Below are positions 42,314 through 51,784 of a stretch of DNA of 64,000 nt, piece after piece; position 1 is the first letter of the stretch; every line of letters starts with the position of its first letter. The notes under the pieces were generated by a model, which worked only from the letters and a program-made list of their open reading frames with translations, ran no database searches and had not been told where the DNA came from. Origin of the DNA: Brettanomyces bruxellensis (taxonomy: Eukaryota > Ascomycota > Pichiomycetes > Pichiales > Pichiaceae); assembly GCF_011074885.1 (NCBI RefSeq), contig NC_054690.1:501001-565000 (forward strand), written 5' to 3'. Position numbers and translations under genes: made by a program.

Positions 42314-45300
42314 ATGCCTTCAGTGAATAATTCTGCATATTCCCTTAGAGATGATCAGGATAAGTTCAACAGGGAGCATGCATTGCCTGTCAAAAAAGTT
42401 CGAGTCAACACAGATGATAATGTGATAATAGAGTCAAGCTTGGATAGGAATGATATGGAATCACTAGGATCGGATTTGGATCAAGAGGCAAATAACAATG
42501 ATATATCCGGTGATATATCATCCGGAGAAGTTACAGGAAATGTTGTGAATAATGACACTATCAATGATAAGCAAGAACAAGCTCCAGGAGAAGAAGAGGA
42601 AAACACTGGTTCAAAAAAGGAAAAACCACATATTATAAGGCAATTGTCCGCCAAAAGAAAAAGAAGTCAAACGTTACCGTCTAATGTGATCTCTGAAAAG
42701 AGAAATATAGCATTTTTACATTCCAATTCATTTCAAACCCTCGATGAAGGGGAACTTGATGGACAGGCCGAAACTGATAACATTTTATCAGACGATGGAT
42801 CGGAAGAAGCGGAATCAAGCAGAAGCCCATCATGGGTGTTAACAGAAATGTTACATAGAATTGGAGACAAAGATTATCCCGACAAATTATTGGTGAAAAG
42901 CTCGAACGAGTTAGTGACTTTGCTTGGAAAGCACAAGCATCTGAGACAAGACTTAGTTCTACAGACTCTAGTTAACAAGCTCCAAAACCTTCTATTGAAG
43001 GAAAACCAGCTTGTGGTAGCAAGTGGATACCGGCTCTTACGCAGTGTGATACATGGCCATGGATCCTTTCGCTTTTTCAGGTGCTTAAACCTCCAGTTTT
43101 TTATTGTCTATTCGCTTGCTAAAGATGTGAAAAATACGGTCGAACGTCTCGAAGCTCTAAAATTAGTACGACAATTTATTGATACCGAAGGTGGAACGGA
43201 ACTTTTGGATTTAGGTACCGTCAATGCCATTGTGGCAGTAGCGGAAACGCCAGAGGATCCTTTAAGAAATCTTGCACTTGAGACTATATGTGAAATCTCT
43301 GTTCTTTATCCGGAAATTGCCTACAAAGGTCAAGGAATTAGACTTCTTGTTCAAGCAGTAGTGGAAGGATCAAGTTCGATTACACCTCTTTGTATTACAG
43401 CGTTATTAAAACTACTAGAACTGCCATCCTCTAGAAAATTCGTTCTTGAAGAGCAATTCATTCAGAAGCTGATATCTCCGTTTATGAGTATTGTCAGAGT
43501 CAAGATCGAGCGTTTACAACTACTAGCATACGCGATAACGTGCACTTTAAAAACATGGCCTGGAATTATTGCCTTTTCAAAGGATAACTTTTCATCCTTA
43601 AGACAACTTGTGGACTGTTTGACGGTTGATGCACCTGCCATAAAAGTGATTATTCTTCATATCTTCTTTGATATATTTCGCATCAGGCATTTTCCATGGA
43701 TTGCCATGGATGGAGGATATTTAACTAGCAATAGTTCTGTGATGAGGCTTCCACGTACAATAATGATCGCACATCCAAAGGCAACATACATTTCAAAGGA
43801 TCTCTATGAAAAAGACGTCCCATTAGTTAGCCATTTCACATCACTTTTAATTTATTTAAGCTTTAGATGTGGACTTTGGGATAGACTTACAGAGCAATTT
43901 AACGAGACCAAAGACTTGAAGCTCAGCAAGAAAATCGTTTTTCTAATGAGTGAGATGACATATTTACAGATGAACCTTATACCGAAAGAACTTGAATTTA
44001 GTGTATCACCCTCTTTTCGATTGAATGAACTTCTTGAGGCAAGTATAAGGAAATATCATCGTAGAGGAAATATTCCAAGCTCATTCAGGCAAAAAACGCT
44101 TTCCCGTTTGAGATCGGAAGTTGTGCCGACATCGGCTGTGAAACTTCTCTCATTTACTAATTGTAAGGATCTTGAAACATGGAATGTTATCACACAGAGC
44201 CACATGCAGCTGGAATTTCAGAAGAGATTTAGCAATCTTGATATAAGAATGCTGATAATAAAATCACATGTTCTAGATACGAAGAATTTTCAAAAATGGG
44301 ACTGGGCCCTGATAACTCTGATGATGAAAGCTCCACTTCGTAATGCCAAGTTGTTTGACGAAGTGGTTAAGACCACCAAGTTTTACAAGCGTCTACTTTC
44401 ATTTTTCAGGCCATTCAAATACAGGTTTTCAGCCCTAAAGCGTACCGCATACAATCAGCGGTATGTTGAAGCAGGATGTGAAATTTTTAGAAGCCTTCTT
44501 TCAAATGCCGCTGGAGTACAGTATCTCAGCCACAATAAGTTGCTTCCTCAAATTGCAGAATGTTTGGCACAGATTGATCCGTATAGTGGAATTACGGCGA
44601 ACGAAGCCCTTTTCTCGAACAGGAAACTCGAGACTACATTGAGTTCATCATTCTTCAAATTTATTGGCATCCTTTCCGGGGATACTAATGGAATCAAGAT
44701 GATGGAACAGTGGTGGATGTTTGATATGATGTACCACATAACAGATGCTAGTACAGGCCGAGAGGATTTGGTGAGAATTCTTTTGAAGGAGTTGCAATAT
44801 GGCATGCCAGGACACAGCAGAGTGCTTTTGGATAAGGTTGCCAGTACTGGAAGTGTGCCATGCCGAATTCAAGCAACTCAAATACTGGGGAAGATTTTGA
44901 ATCGGGGAGAAGGTGATTCTAACTTCGCGTGCCGAACTCTTGTCGATCAACTCTGTGATACGGAAGAGAAGGTTTGCAATGAGGCAATTAGAGCATTGAC
45001 AAAATTTGCAAAAGATGAAGAAAGCATTAACATGTTGATCTCGTACCGGCCGTCATTGGATGGCCTGGGAAGAAATGGTCAGCAGTTGATGGAAGCTATC
45101 TTTTCGACTCCGGTCGGATTTCAGTACTTGCAGAGTCAGTTGAACTTCGTTGAGACAGAAATGGAGGCATGGACAGAGGTGAAAAATAAAGTTTATGTCG
45201 CAGAGGTTGAGGCATTCATTGCTCGAAGATTAATGGACACAAGTGGTGAAGCATGCCGGATACCGTATCACTTCTTTGGATCAGTTTCTAAAACGGTGGA

Positions 45301-46471
45301 AGGTATCAGACTGCTTGAAAACACAGGAACATTTACAACATTGGTTGGGGTTGTAGTCAGTTATTTAGAAATTCTTAACAACGATGGAGAGGAGGAATTT
45401 TACGCTGAATCGAACAGTGATGATTTAGCCACGAGCCTTGTTGAGTTGAAAGCAGCGTTCTGGGCTGTTGGCCATATTGGATCCACCGAATATGGAATAA
45501 CGTTATTAGAAACTGCCGGACTGACAGACAACATTGCCGACATAGCACTAAGGACGAAGAATTCATCAATTAAGGGCACCTGTTACTTTGTGCTTGGTCT
45601 TTTATCTGGGACAGATCAAGGGGCCGAAATTCTCGACGACCTTGGCTGGAAAACAGTGCATTCATCTCTTGGTAGGGGTACACAGGTTTGTCTTCCAAAG
45701 GACTTTGAACGATTCTTTCAATCAAAGCGAGAATTGGAAGGAGAAAATGAGGAAAGTTTAGAGAAGAAGGTTTTTGGAAAGGACCGCTCCCTCCTCAAAA
45801 TCCCTCCAGAATCATCCACAATCATATTTCAGAACATCATGTCCGAATATTTCATCGACACAAGCTCTGCCTCAGGAAAGCCATCAAGTCCTTTGAGTGG
45901 TAACTCGTGCCCTCAGGACTACTTGCTAATTTATCAAATCTATGAGAATCTGAATCTTGTACTTGTCAGTCAGGGTAAGGCATACCGCAACTTAAACAGA
46001 AGCAAAAAGAGACACCCGCAGCTCTTCAGCTCGGAGCCGGCTGTGTTGAGATTAATATTCGAAGTTCTTAGTCTGTACAGGGTGAAAACTCCGGTTCGAA
46101 GATATATACTGACGGAGTTAATTGACTTCTGTCCAATGATGGAAAACCTTTTTAAACTCGAAAAACGACGCATGAAACGTGAACGAGTAACCCCTTCATC
46201 ACCAGCACAAACACTGCCCCCTCTTCCAATGCCTAGAAGTACAATTTCCGGATCGCCAATTCCTCAAAGATTGAGACATCACACAACGCCTACTCCCATG
46301 AACCCAGATGATGAAAAAATCGCACCTTCTCTTATAAGTAGAACCCCTTCTTCTAACGGGAGTGGGTTATCAACAAACAGTGTTAATATGTCTCGAAACA
46401 GGCCATTATTCACCAGCATTTACAGGGGTGTGCGGAGAAAGACATTTTCGGGACTCGAAGAGAAGAAATAA
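42314..46471 (+). CDS. TSC11: TORC2 subunit Tsc11/Avo3 (Rictor)
   Basis: Predicted 1,385 residues from ATG 42314 (S. cerevisiae Tsc11 is about 1,430). Rictor is the defining scaffold of TORC2, which controls Ypk kinases, sphingolipid synthesis and actin polarity at the plasma membrane. The first 170 residues are disordered and acidic. The helical RICTOR N-terminal domain begins near 173 (SWVLTEMLHRIGDKDYPDKL). A repeat region follows at about 815-910 (GSVPCRIQATQILGKIL, VCNEAIRALTKFAKDEE), and the Rictor V domain lies at about 1042-1115 (AAFWAVGHIGSTEYGITLLE, GTCYFVLGLLSGTDQGAEIL). The C-terminal 100 residues are Ser/Pro/Arg-rich with candidate phosphosites. It is tandem with CSF1. Confidence 0.94.
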   Translation: MPSVNNSAYSLRDDQDKFNREHALPVKKVRVNTDDNVIIESSLDRNDMESLGSDLDQEANNNDISGDISSGEVTGNVVNNDTINDKQEQAPGEEEENTGSKKEKPHIIRQLSAKRKRSQTLPSNVISEKRNIAFLHSNSFQTLDEGELDGQAETDNILSDDGSEEAESSRSPSWVLTEMLHRIGDKDYPDKLLVKSSNELVTLLGKHKHLRQDLVLQTLVNKLQNLLLKENQLVVASGYRLLRSVIHGHGSFRFFRCLNLQFFIVYSLAKDVKNTVERLEALKLVRQFIDTEGGTELLDLGTVNAIVAVAETPEDPLRNLALETICEISVLYPEIAYKGQGIRLLVQAVVEGSSSITPLCITALLKLLELPSSRKFVLEEQFIQKLISPFMSIVRVKIERLQLLAYAITCTLKTWPGIIAFSKDNFSSLRQLVDCLTVDAPAIKVIILHIFFDIFRIRHFPWIAMDGGYLTSNSSVMRLPRTIMIAHPKATYISKDLYEKDVPLVSHFTSLLIYLSFRCGLWDRLTEQFNETKDLKLSKKIVFLMSEMTYLQMNLIPKELEFSVSPSFRLNELLEASIRKYHRRGNIPSSFRQKTLSRLRSEVVPTSAVKLLSFTNCKDLETWNVITQSHMQLEFQKRFSNLDIRMLIIKSHVLDTKNFQKWDWALITLMMKAPLRNAKLFDEVVKTTKFYKRLLSFFRPFKYRFSALKRTAYNQRYVEAGCEIFRSLLSNAAGVQYLSHNKLLPQIAECLAQIDPYSGITANEALFSNRKLETTLSSSFFKFIGILSGDTNGIKMMEQWWMFDMMYHITDASTGREDLVRILLKELQYGMPGHSRVLLDKVASTGSVPCRIQATQILGKILNRGEGDSNFACRTLVDQLCDTEEKVCNEAIRALTKFAKDEESINMLISYRPSLDGLGRNGQQLMEAIFSTPVGFQYLQSQLNFVETEMEAWTEVKNKVYVAEVEAFIARRLMDTSGEACRIPYHFFGSVSKTVEGIRLLENTGTFTTLVGVVVSYLEILNNDGEEEFYAESNSDDLATSLVELKAAFWAVGHIGSTEYGITLLETAGLTDNIADIALRTKNSSIKGTCYFVLGLLSGTDQGAEILDDLGWKTVHSSLGRGTQVCLPKDFERFFQSKRELEGENEESLEKKVFGKDRSLLKIPPESSTIIFQNIMSEYFIDTSSASGKPSSPLSGNSCPQDYLLIYQIYENLNLVLVSQGKAYRNLNRSKKRHPQLFSSEPAVLRLIFEVLSLYRVKTPVRRYILTELIDFCPMMENLFKLEKRRMKRERVTPSSPAQTLPPLPMPRSTISGSPIPQRLRHHTTPTPMNPDDEKIAPSLISRTPSSNGSGLSTNSVNMSRNRPLFTSIYRGVRRKTFSGLEEKK

Positions 46472-46633
46472 AAAAGGGAATAACTGAGGGAATTGATACC
46501 GAAATAAAAGCATTCAGCAGGTGGGGAAATTTAGGGGATATTTCAATTTAGTGGAACCTTGGCTTGGGTGGAGTCATTTGTGGAAATGATTTTGCCATGC
46601 CAACAGATATATATTCATCATGGGGAAAAAAAT

Positions 46634-46651
46634 AGCTATCCCGGGATAGCT
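46634..46651. repeat. 18-bp perfect palindrome AGCTATCCCGGGATAGCT
   Basis: Two 9-bp arms with no spacer, about 165 bp after the TSC11 stop. It could be a dimeric factor site or an extruding hairpin; function unknown. Confidence 0.8.
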
Positions 46652-47310
46652 GGAATGCTTATGTAAAACAATGCTAGTAACCGATATTCTTCGCGTAAAT
46701 AAAATATCACACATAGAACGGAAAGAAGGAGTAAGATTTGAAGACCAAACAGGAAATTGAATAGGAGAAAATACAATAAAAACAAGTGTGTGGGGAAGAG
46801 AAAAATTGCGGAGTTCAATTCGGGTTCCGGCTTATTTCAATGTAGTTTTTATCAGACCTGGAGTTCGGTACATTCAAAATTTTCAGGGTGGAGATTCAAC
46901 CCAAAGGCTATATTTTTTATTGTGTTTTTCAATTGACACTTTCCCGTGACCCGCTTGGCTAAAACTTTAGACTTTATATAGTAAAATTAGAATGCCCGTT
47001 AAGATGATGTTATTTCCGTTCCGCTGCAGCGAAACCACAGCACAGTTCGGCTTTGGTTTATTTGCTTCTCCACGAATAAATAGGTATGCTCATAAGTTCA
47101 TTCTCTGTTGTCCCTTGTCTTTTTTTTTGCGGGGTGCACCATAGTTTTTGAACAATTTAAGTGTATTTGGAAGTTTGCTTCATGAGTGGGAAAGCCCAAA
47201 TTAGGCGCTAAACAAACAAAGATTGGCTCATCAGGAAATATTTGTAGCTTTATGCTTTCCCTTCCTAAAAAGATCCCCTTCATCACTTTAATTCGACTTA
47301 ATTTGTTGTG

Positions 47311-47318
47311 TATAAATA
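47311..47318 (+). promoter_or_regulatory. TATA box of the first ATO gene
   Basis: TATAAATA 163 bp upstream of ATG 47474, a normal distance for a regulated yeast gene. Confidence 0.55.
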
Positions 47319-47473
47319 CAACACGAATTCTCTTGCTGCTCTTCCTTAAAAAAGTTGGATTTTACCTTTCCTTTTTGAATTCGAGTTTTAAAGCGTATTT
47401 TCATCCATTGACACATCTTTGTTCATAAAGTTGTATTTGTTACGCAAAGAAAAAAAATCCAATTAAACAAAGT

Positions 47474-48313
47474 ATGTCGAAAACCAAAGATGTTGAAAAC
47501 CAATTATCCCATGATGATAATATTGGAAATTATTCTCCACCTGCCGAAACATTGGCAGAAGGTAGCAACCAAAAGGAGATCACGAGAGTTAGAAGTGACG
47601 CTAACTATGTTTACATAGGTAAAAGAAAATATCTTCGTGATGAACTTAGCAATGCGTTTGGTGGTACTTTGCAACCAGGTTTAGCACCCGAGGCAACACA
47701 CAAATTTGCCAACCCTGCACCTTTGGGACTTTCGGCTTTCGCATTGACAACTCTTGTGCTCTCCCTTGTGAACTGTCAAGCAAGAAGCGTTTCCACCCCC
47801 AACATTGTTATTGGCCTTGCCGCCTTTTATGGTGGTCTAATTCAATTACTAGCAGGAATGTGGGAACTATCGTTGGAAAATACATTCGGTGGTGTTGCAT
47901 TATCATCATATGGAGGATTCTGGATGAGCTATGCTGCTATTTCTATTCCATGGTTTAATATTGCCGCTGCATACGAATCTGAAGTGGATTTGGAGAATGC
48001 TATTGGATTTTATTTATTGGGCTGGACCCTATTCACGTACGGACTATGCTCGTGCACGCTCAAATCCACGGTCATGTTTTTTGCTTTGTTTTTTATGCTA
48101 GGAAACACTTTCTTGTTACTCACAATTGGTGCATTTATTCAATCCACCGGTGCGACAAAAGCAGGCGGAGTTTTGGGAGTGATTACAGCATTTATTGCGT
48201 GGTACAATGCATATGCCGGTTTAGCCACCAGGCAGAATTCATATATAACTGTTAAAGGAAGGCAACTTCCTAAATTTGGAAAGAAAAAGAAGAACATAGG
48301 AGAAGTTGTTTAA
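47474..48313 (+). CDS. Acetate/ammonium transporter of the Gpr1/Fun34/YaaH (ATO) family
   Basis: Predicted 279 residues from ATG 47474, normal for the family (Ady2/Ato1 is 283). ATO proteins are six-helix plasma-membrane acetate channels or transporters. The cytosolic N-tail contains the conserved YVYIGKRKYLRDEL block (45-58), FGGTL and, at the start of helix 1, the family signature NPAPLGL (80-86). Six hydrophobic helices follow (LSAFALTTLVLSLVNC, IVIGLAAFYGGLIQLLAGMW, GGFWMSYAAISIPW, YLLGWTLFTYGLCS, VMFFALFFMLGNTFLLL, GVLGVITAFIAWYNAYAG). The tail is basic (KFGKKKKN). I cannot assign which S. cerevisiae paralogue (ADY2, ATO2 or ATO3) is closest. A diverged tandem copy lies 1.5 kb downstream. 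Confidence 0.93.
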   Translation: MSKTKDVENQLSHDDNIGNYSPPAETLAEGSNQKEITRVRSDANYVYIGKRKYLRDELSNAFGGTLQPGLAPEATHKFANPAPLGLSAFALTTLVLSLVNCQARSVSTPNIVIGLAAFYGGLIQLLAGMWELSLENTFGGVALSSYGGFWMSYAAISIPWFNIAAAYESEVDLENAIGFYLLGWTLFTYGLCSCTLKSTVMFFALFFMLGNTFLLLTIGAFIQSTGATKAGGVLGVITAFIAWYNAYAGLATRQNSYITVKGRQLPKFGKKKKNIGEVV

Positions 48314-49825
48314 AAAACGACTGCTTTCAACCTAAGTTAAGTTTCTTTCCCATTTTCCACATTTTATATCCACTCTGCTTCTCTTTTATCTTATGTCTTC
48401 TCTTATGATTCAATATTAATGCCTGCTTTATAAATATGATTTGTATTCACTTCTATTTTTAATGTAATAAATTTTTGTTTTGATTGTTAGTTTCGTTAAT
48501 TGCATTGATATTTTGCGTTTCACTTTAAATGGAAAAAGCATTCGTAAAAGGAAACAAGGCAAAATTTCTACAACTTTCAACGATCATATATCAATTAAAT
48601 TTCAAAATCGAATCATTTTTGAATCATTCTGAGAACAACTCAGGTTTTAAACATAATTTTTGTTTGAATCATTTAGTATGGAGAGATTTAGTTAATTATT
48701 CAAAGTTTATCAAAGGACGCTTTATTTTGCTACTATACGATTAGGCCAAATTTCGTTTTCTTCTTTACACGAAACATTGAATTCGGACATAACATCAGAC
48801 AACATTGTGCAAATATGCACTAAATATAAATTTTTAATGCTTCTCACAATAGAATCTTAGAGAATATGCGCTCTAATAATTTATTCTTGCCAACCTCCAT
48901 TATTCTACTGCTCTGATCCCTTTTCTGCTTTTCTAAATTAACTTGAAGCGCTGTAGCCTTAATTCACTTAAACATCAACTACTATTCTATATTTTAGGTG
49001 CTAAATTAATTTTACTGGAGTCAAACAACAGAATAATCATATTACGAAAGTCGTAAGTCTGAATCCTTTTTATCGTATACTTCACTATCTTTTAAATACA
49101 TGATATTTTAGTTTTCGTGCAGGACCACACAAAAAAGAAAAAAAATCCAGGACCGAAGTGAAATACGGATGTACAGAAATATCTTTCCATTTTTGGCATT
49201 CGTATAAAGTAGATCGGCTGATCTAGAAGTATATGTTGTCGGTCCGATATCAGACATAATAATCTCCTTTTTTTAGGACGCCCTGAAAGACATTCATTGG
49301 TAAGGTAGAGGTGATGTGGTCCCTGAAAAAATCATTAATTTCTTGTAATGAATTAAACACTAATTTTACCCAATAATCGGGAAGGAGAAAAAAAAGAAAT
49401 AAAGAAATGAATGAATGACTAAGCACAAAAAACTTTTCAACTTTTATACGGAGAAGCATATTTTACATTGTCGGAGAAAATACGAATTATGGAACAATGC
49501 CCCAACGGCCAACCTTAATACTATTGTATTATTTCCCGCAACCAGGAAAAGCTTAGACATTGTCGAAAAATTTTTTAACCATCATTTCATCAATTTCCGC
49601 TTCAATATTTACTATCCGAGTATCTGAACGGACTATAAATATCGAATACCCCCAAAAGCCTGAAATCGAATCATCGCAGTTATGGATATGCTACTCCTTA
49701 ACCATTTGTATGTGATTCGAGTGCTTTTATATCTCCTAACCCCTATTGTCAATTCAAGGCTTCTAACTACACCCCCTGTATACCCCATCGAATAATAAGG
49801 GCATCTGGTTTGCAAAAAAATAAAA
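48314..49825. other. Intergenic region between the two ATO genes
   Basis: 1.5 kb of AT-rich DNA with only short random frames. A TATA box lies at 49634-49641. I saw no remnant of a third ATO copy and no tRNA. Confidence 0.55.
49634..49641 (+). promoter_or_regulatory. TATA box of the second ATO gene
   Basis: TATAAATA 185 bp upstream of ATG 49826; same octamer and similar spacing as in the upstream paralogue. Confidence 0.5.
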
Positions 49826-50461
49826 ATGGTGAAAGACGAACCACACCATATCAACTATGATGATCACAGAATTCATTTCGGTAATGCAGGGCCAATGGGA
49901 TTAAGCGCTTTTGCACTTACTACCTTTGTCCTTTCATTGGTCAACTGCCAGGCAAGAAGTGTAAAGACCTCTAACATTGTTATAGGTCTTGCCGCCTTTT
50001 ACGGTGGTCTAGTTCAGCTTCTTGCCGGAATGTGGGAGCTGATTAACGATCATACTTTTAACGCTCTTGCACTCTCATCATACGCCGGTTTCTGGATGAG
50101 TTTTGCCGCAATTTCTATTCCTTGGTTCCACATTGCTGATGCATACGCCTCCGAGACAGAATTGAACCAAGCTATTGGATTATACCTTCTTGGATGGATG
50201 ATATTCACTTATGGACTCTGCTTGGTTACTATAAAATCAACGGTGATGTTCTTTGGTTTATTCTTTATGCTTGGAAACACATTTTTGTTGCTCGCAATTG
50301 GCTCGTTCGCTGAGTCAGCAAGTACAACTAAAGCTGGTGGTGTTGTTGGCGTTATTACTGCATTTATCGCATGGTATGTTGCGTATGCCGGTGTTTCTAA
50401 CAGAAGCAATTCATATTTGGTTGTAAAACCAATTCCAATACCAGTTTTTGGTCATAATTAA
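49826..50461 (+). CDS. Short, diverged second ATO-family transporter (tandem paralogue)
   Basis: Predicted 211 residues from ATG 49826, with an in-frame TAA only nine codons upstream, so the short N-terminus is real unless an upstream exon exists. The six-helix core is very similar to the preceding gene (FALTTFVLSLVNCQARSV, IVIGLAAFYGGLVQLLAGMW, GVVGVITAFIAWYVAYAGV), which shows a tandem duplication. Compared with its neighbour it lacks about 60 N-terminal residues, including the YxYIG block and FGGTL, and its helix-1 signature is NAGPMGL (20-26) instead of NPAPLGL. That motif is important for function in characterised members, so substrate choice or gating may differ (inference). The intact frame argues against a pseudogene. 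Confidence 0.88.
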   Translation: MVKDEPHHINYDDHRIHFGNAGPMGLSAFALTTFVLSLVNCQARSVKTSNIVIGLAAFYGGLVQLLAGMWELINDHTFNALALSSYAGFWMSFAAISIPWFHIADAYASETELNQAIGLYLLGWMIFTYGLCLVTIKSTVMFFGLFFMLGNTFLLLAIGSFAESASTTKAGGVVGVITAFIAWYVAYAGVSNRSNSYLVVKPIPIPVFGHN

Positions 50462-51784
50462 TACACTTCGAAAATTGAAGTATGAGAGACGAAACTCTAC
50501 AGTCGAAAACTCTGTCTGTTTAATCGCGATAAGCTAGCTACCTTACTTCCTAGTTCTATTGTTTTAGACTCATTTCGCTGCCCCCTTCCGCCGCTAAATT
50601 TTCATTTCATATGTCATTTTTTTGTTTCTTGTGAATTTTTCTTTAATAATAATTGTCCAAAAGTATTCCCTAACGCAAAAAGCCAAGTCAAATGTCGTAC
50701 CTGAAGATATCGTACTGATAATGAGCCGCGTTTAATATCTGATTACGTAAGCAGCATCACTTGGTATCTTTTGTGTTTGGATCATGGGTTCAAAAAGGAG
50801 AAAAAAAAAATTAAATTACAGCAGCGATCATCCGGCAAAACGGCAAAAGATTTTCGGCTTAGAAATGGTGGAACCGACCGAATATTTGAAGCAGAAATTA
50901 AGGAACTGCATTTCTGCGCGCCAAGCATTTTCTCTTCTGAGTGTGTTGGAAAAACCTTTTACAATGCGTATTGTTGCTGAAAGTAGCTTATTCCTTGCAT
51001 TTTCGGTGCCAACAAATAAAACATTTAAAGTGCAAAATAACAAACGAGAGGAAAATAATCTTGAATTTATCAACCAAATCTTATATTTTGGCAAGGATAT
51101 GCTAATTTAATTTTAAGTACCATAAGTTTCGATATGAATGATCTTCATACATTTCAGTATGCACTTTGCATATAAACAATTCAGTTCTACAGCTGGAATA
51201 GTATATATGTGCCACACTTAGGCTTGTAAAATGGGCCAGAAACTAAAATACGGGGGATGATTACTACCAGTATATAAAAATAGCAGCCCGCATTGATGCC
51301 AAAAAAAAAAGATAATGTATACGCCTCTCGTGGGCAAATAAAGCTATAGCAGATCCCGTGGGGGAAGGGGGCTTTGACTTATCATGTATATATATTTTGG
51401 CAGAATTCGGGTATATTATTCAGCCGTTAACGTTTGAATTCAATTTCTGTTCGGTAAACTTTTTTTTTGTGATGCATTCTTGGCGTTTTCTCCTCACATT
51501 AGTTTTTTTTTCTCTTCTCTGCCTAATTTCTATTTTTGCATCCGCTCTTAGGGCAAATTTCCTCTGTCATCATATAAGCTTTCCTCTTTCTTGCTTATAG
51601 CTATAGCTTTCTGTGGGCGGCTGTTTTGTTCATTTATATGCAAAAGGTGATCCGGGTGAAACCAAGATCAAGAAATTTATACTTCAGCAAGGAAAGGTAC
51701 AACATCTTTAGGTGCAGCCGTACAACTGCTAACAAACAGTATACAAACGCAAGACAACAACAATAAACGTATAACTTTAACAAA
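50462..51784. other. Intergenic region, second ATO 3' flank and RIM8 promoter
   Basis: Contains one weak small ORF (50784-51110, listed separately), a TATAAAAA near 51275 and purine-rich G tracts near 51359-51371. No other gene supported. Confidence 0.5.
50784..51110 (+). CDS. Possible small basic protein (uncertain)
   Basis: A 108-codon ATG frame in otherwise gene-free DNA. The N-terminus is Lys/Arg-rich (MGSKRRKKKLNYSSDHPAKRQKI), like a nuclear signal, followed by a helical-looking stretch (EMVEPTEYLKQKLRNC, FSLLSVLEKPFTMRIVAES). I do not recognise it. A ten-A run in codons 6-9 could shift the frame in a draft assembly. It could equally be chance. Confidence 0.28.
   Translation: MGSKRRKKKLNYSSDHPAKRQKIFGLEMVEPTEYLKQKLRNCISARQAFSLLSVLEKPFTMRIVAESSLFLAFSVPTNKTFKVQNNKREENNLEFINQILYFGKDMLI

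Larger units (their letters stand above)
46472..47473. other. Intergenic region TSC11 3' flank and first ATO promoter
   Basis: Contains an 18-bp perfect palindrome at 46634-46651 and a TATA box at 47311-47318. No gene is supported in the remaining AT-rich DNA. Confidence 0.6.

Noticed and set aside
48529..48744. 71-codon frame between the ATO genes
   Set aside because: No coding character, low-complexity AT-rich DNA and no recognisable motif.
49681..49800. Upstream exon for the second ATO gene (ATG 49681, GTATGT near 49706, CTAAC near 49736)
   Set aside because: The would-be exon bears no resemblance to an ATO N-terminus, and the acceptor is about 60 nt from the branch site, unlike the two real introns here.
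50682..50687. Rim101-type GCCAAG site upstream of RIM8
   Set aside because: A single hexamer 1.1 kb from the gene is expected by chance.
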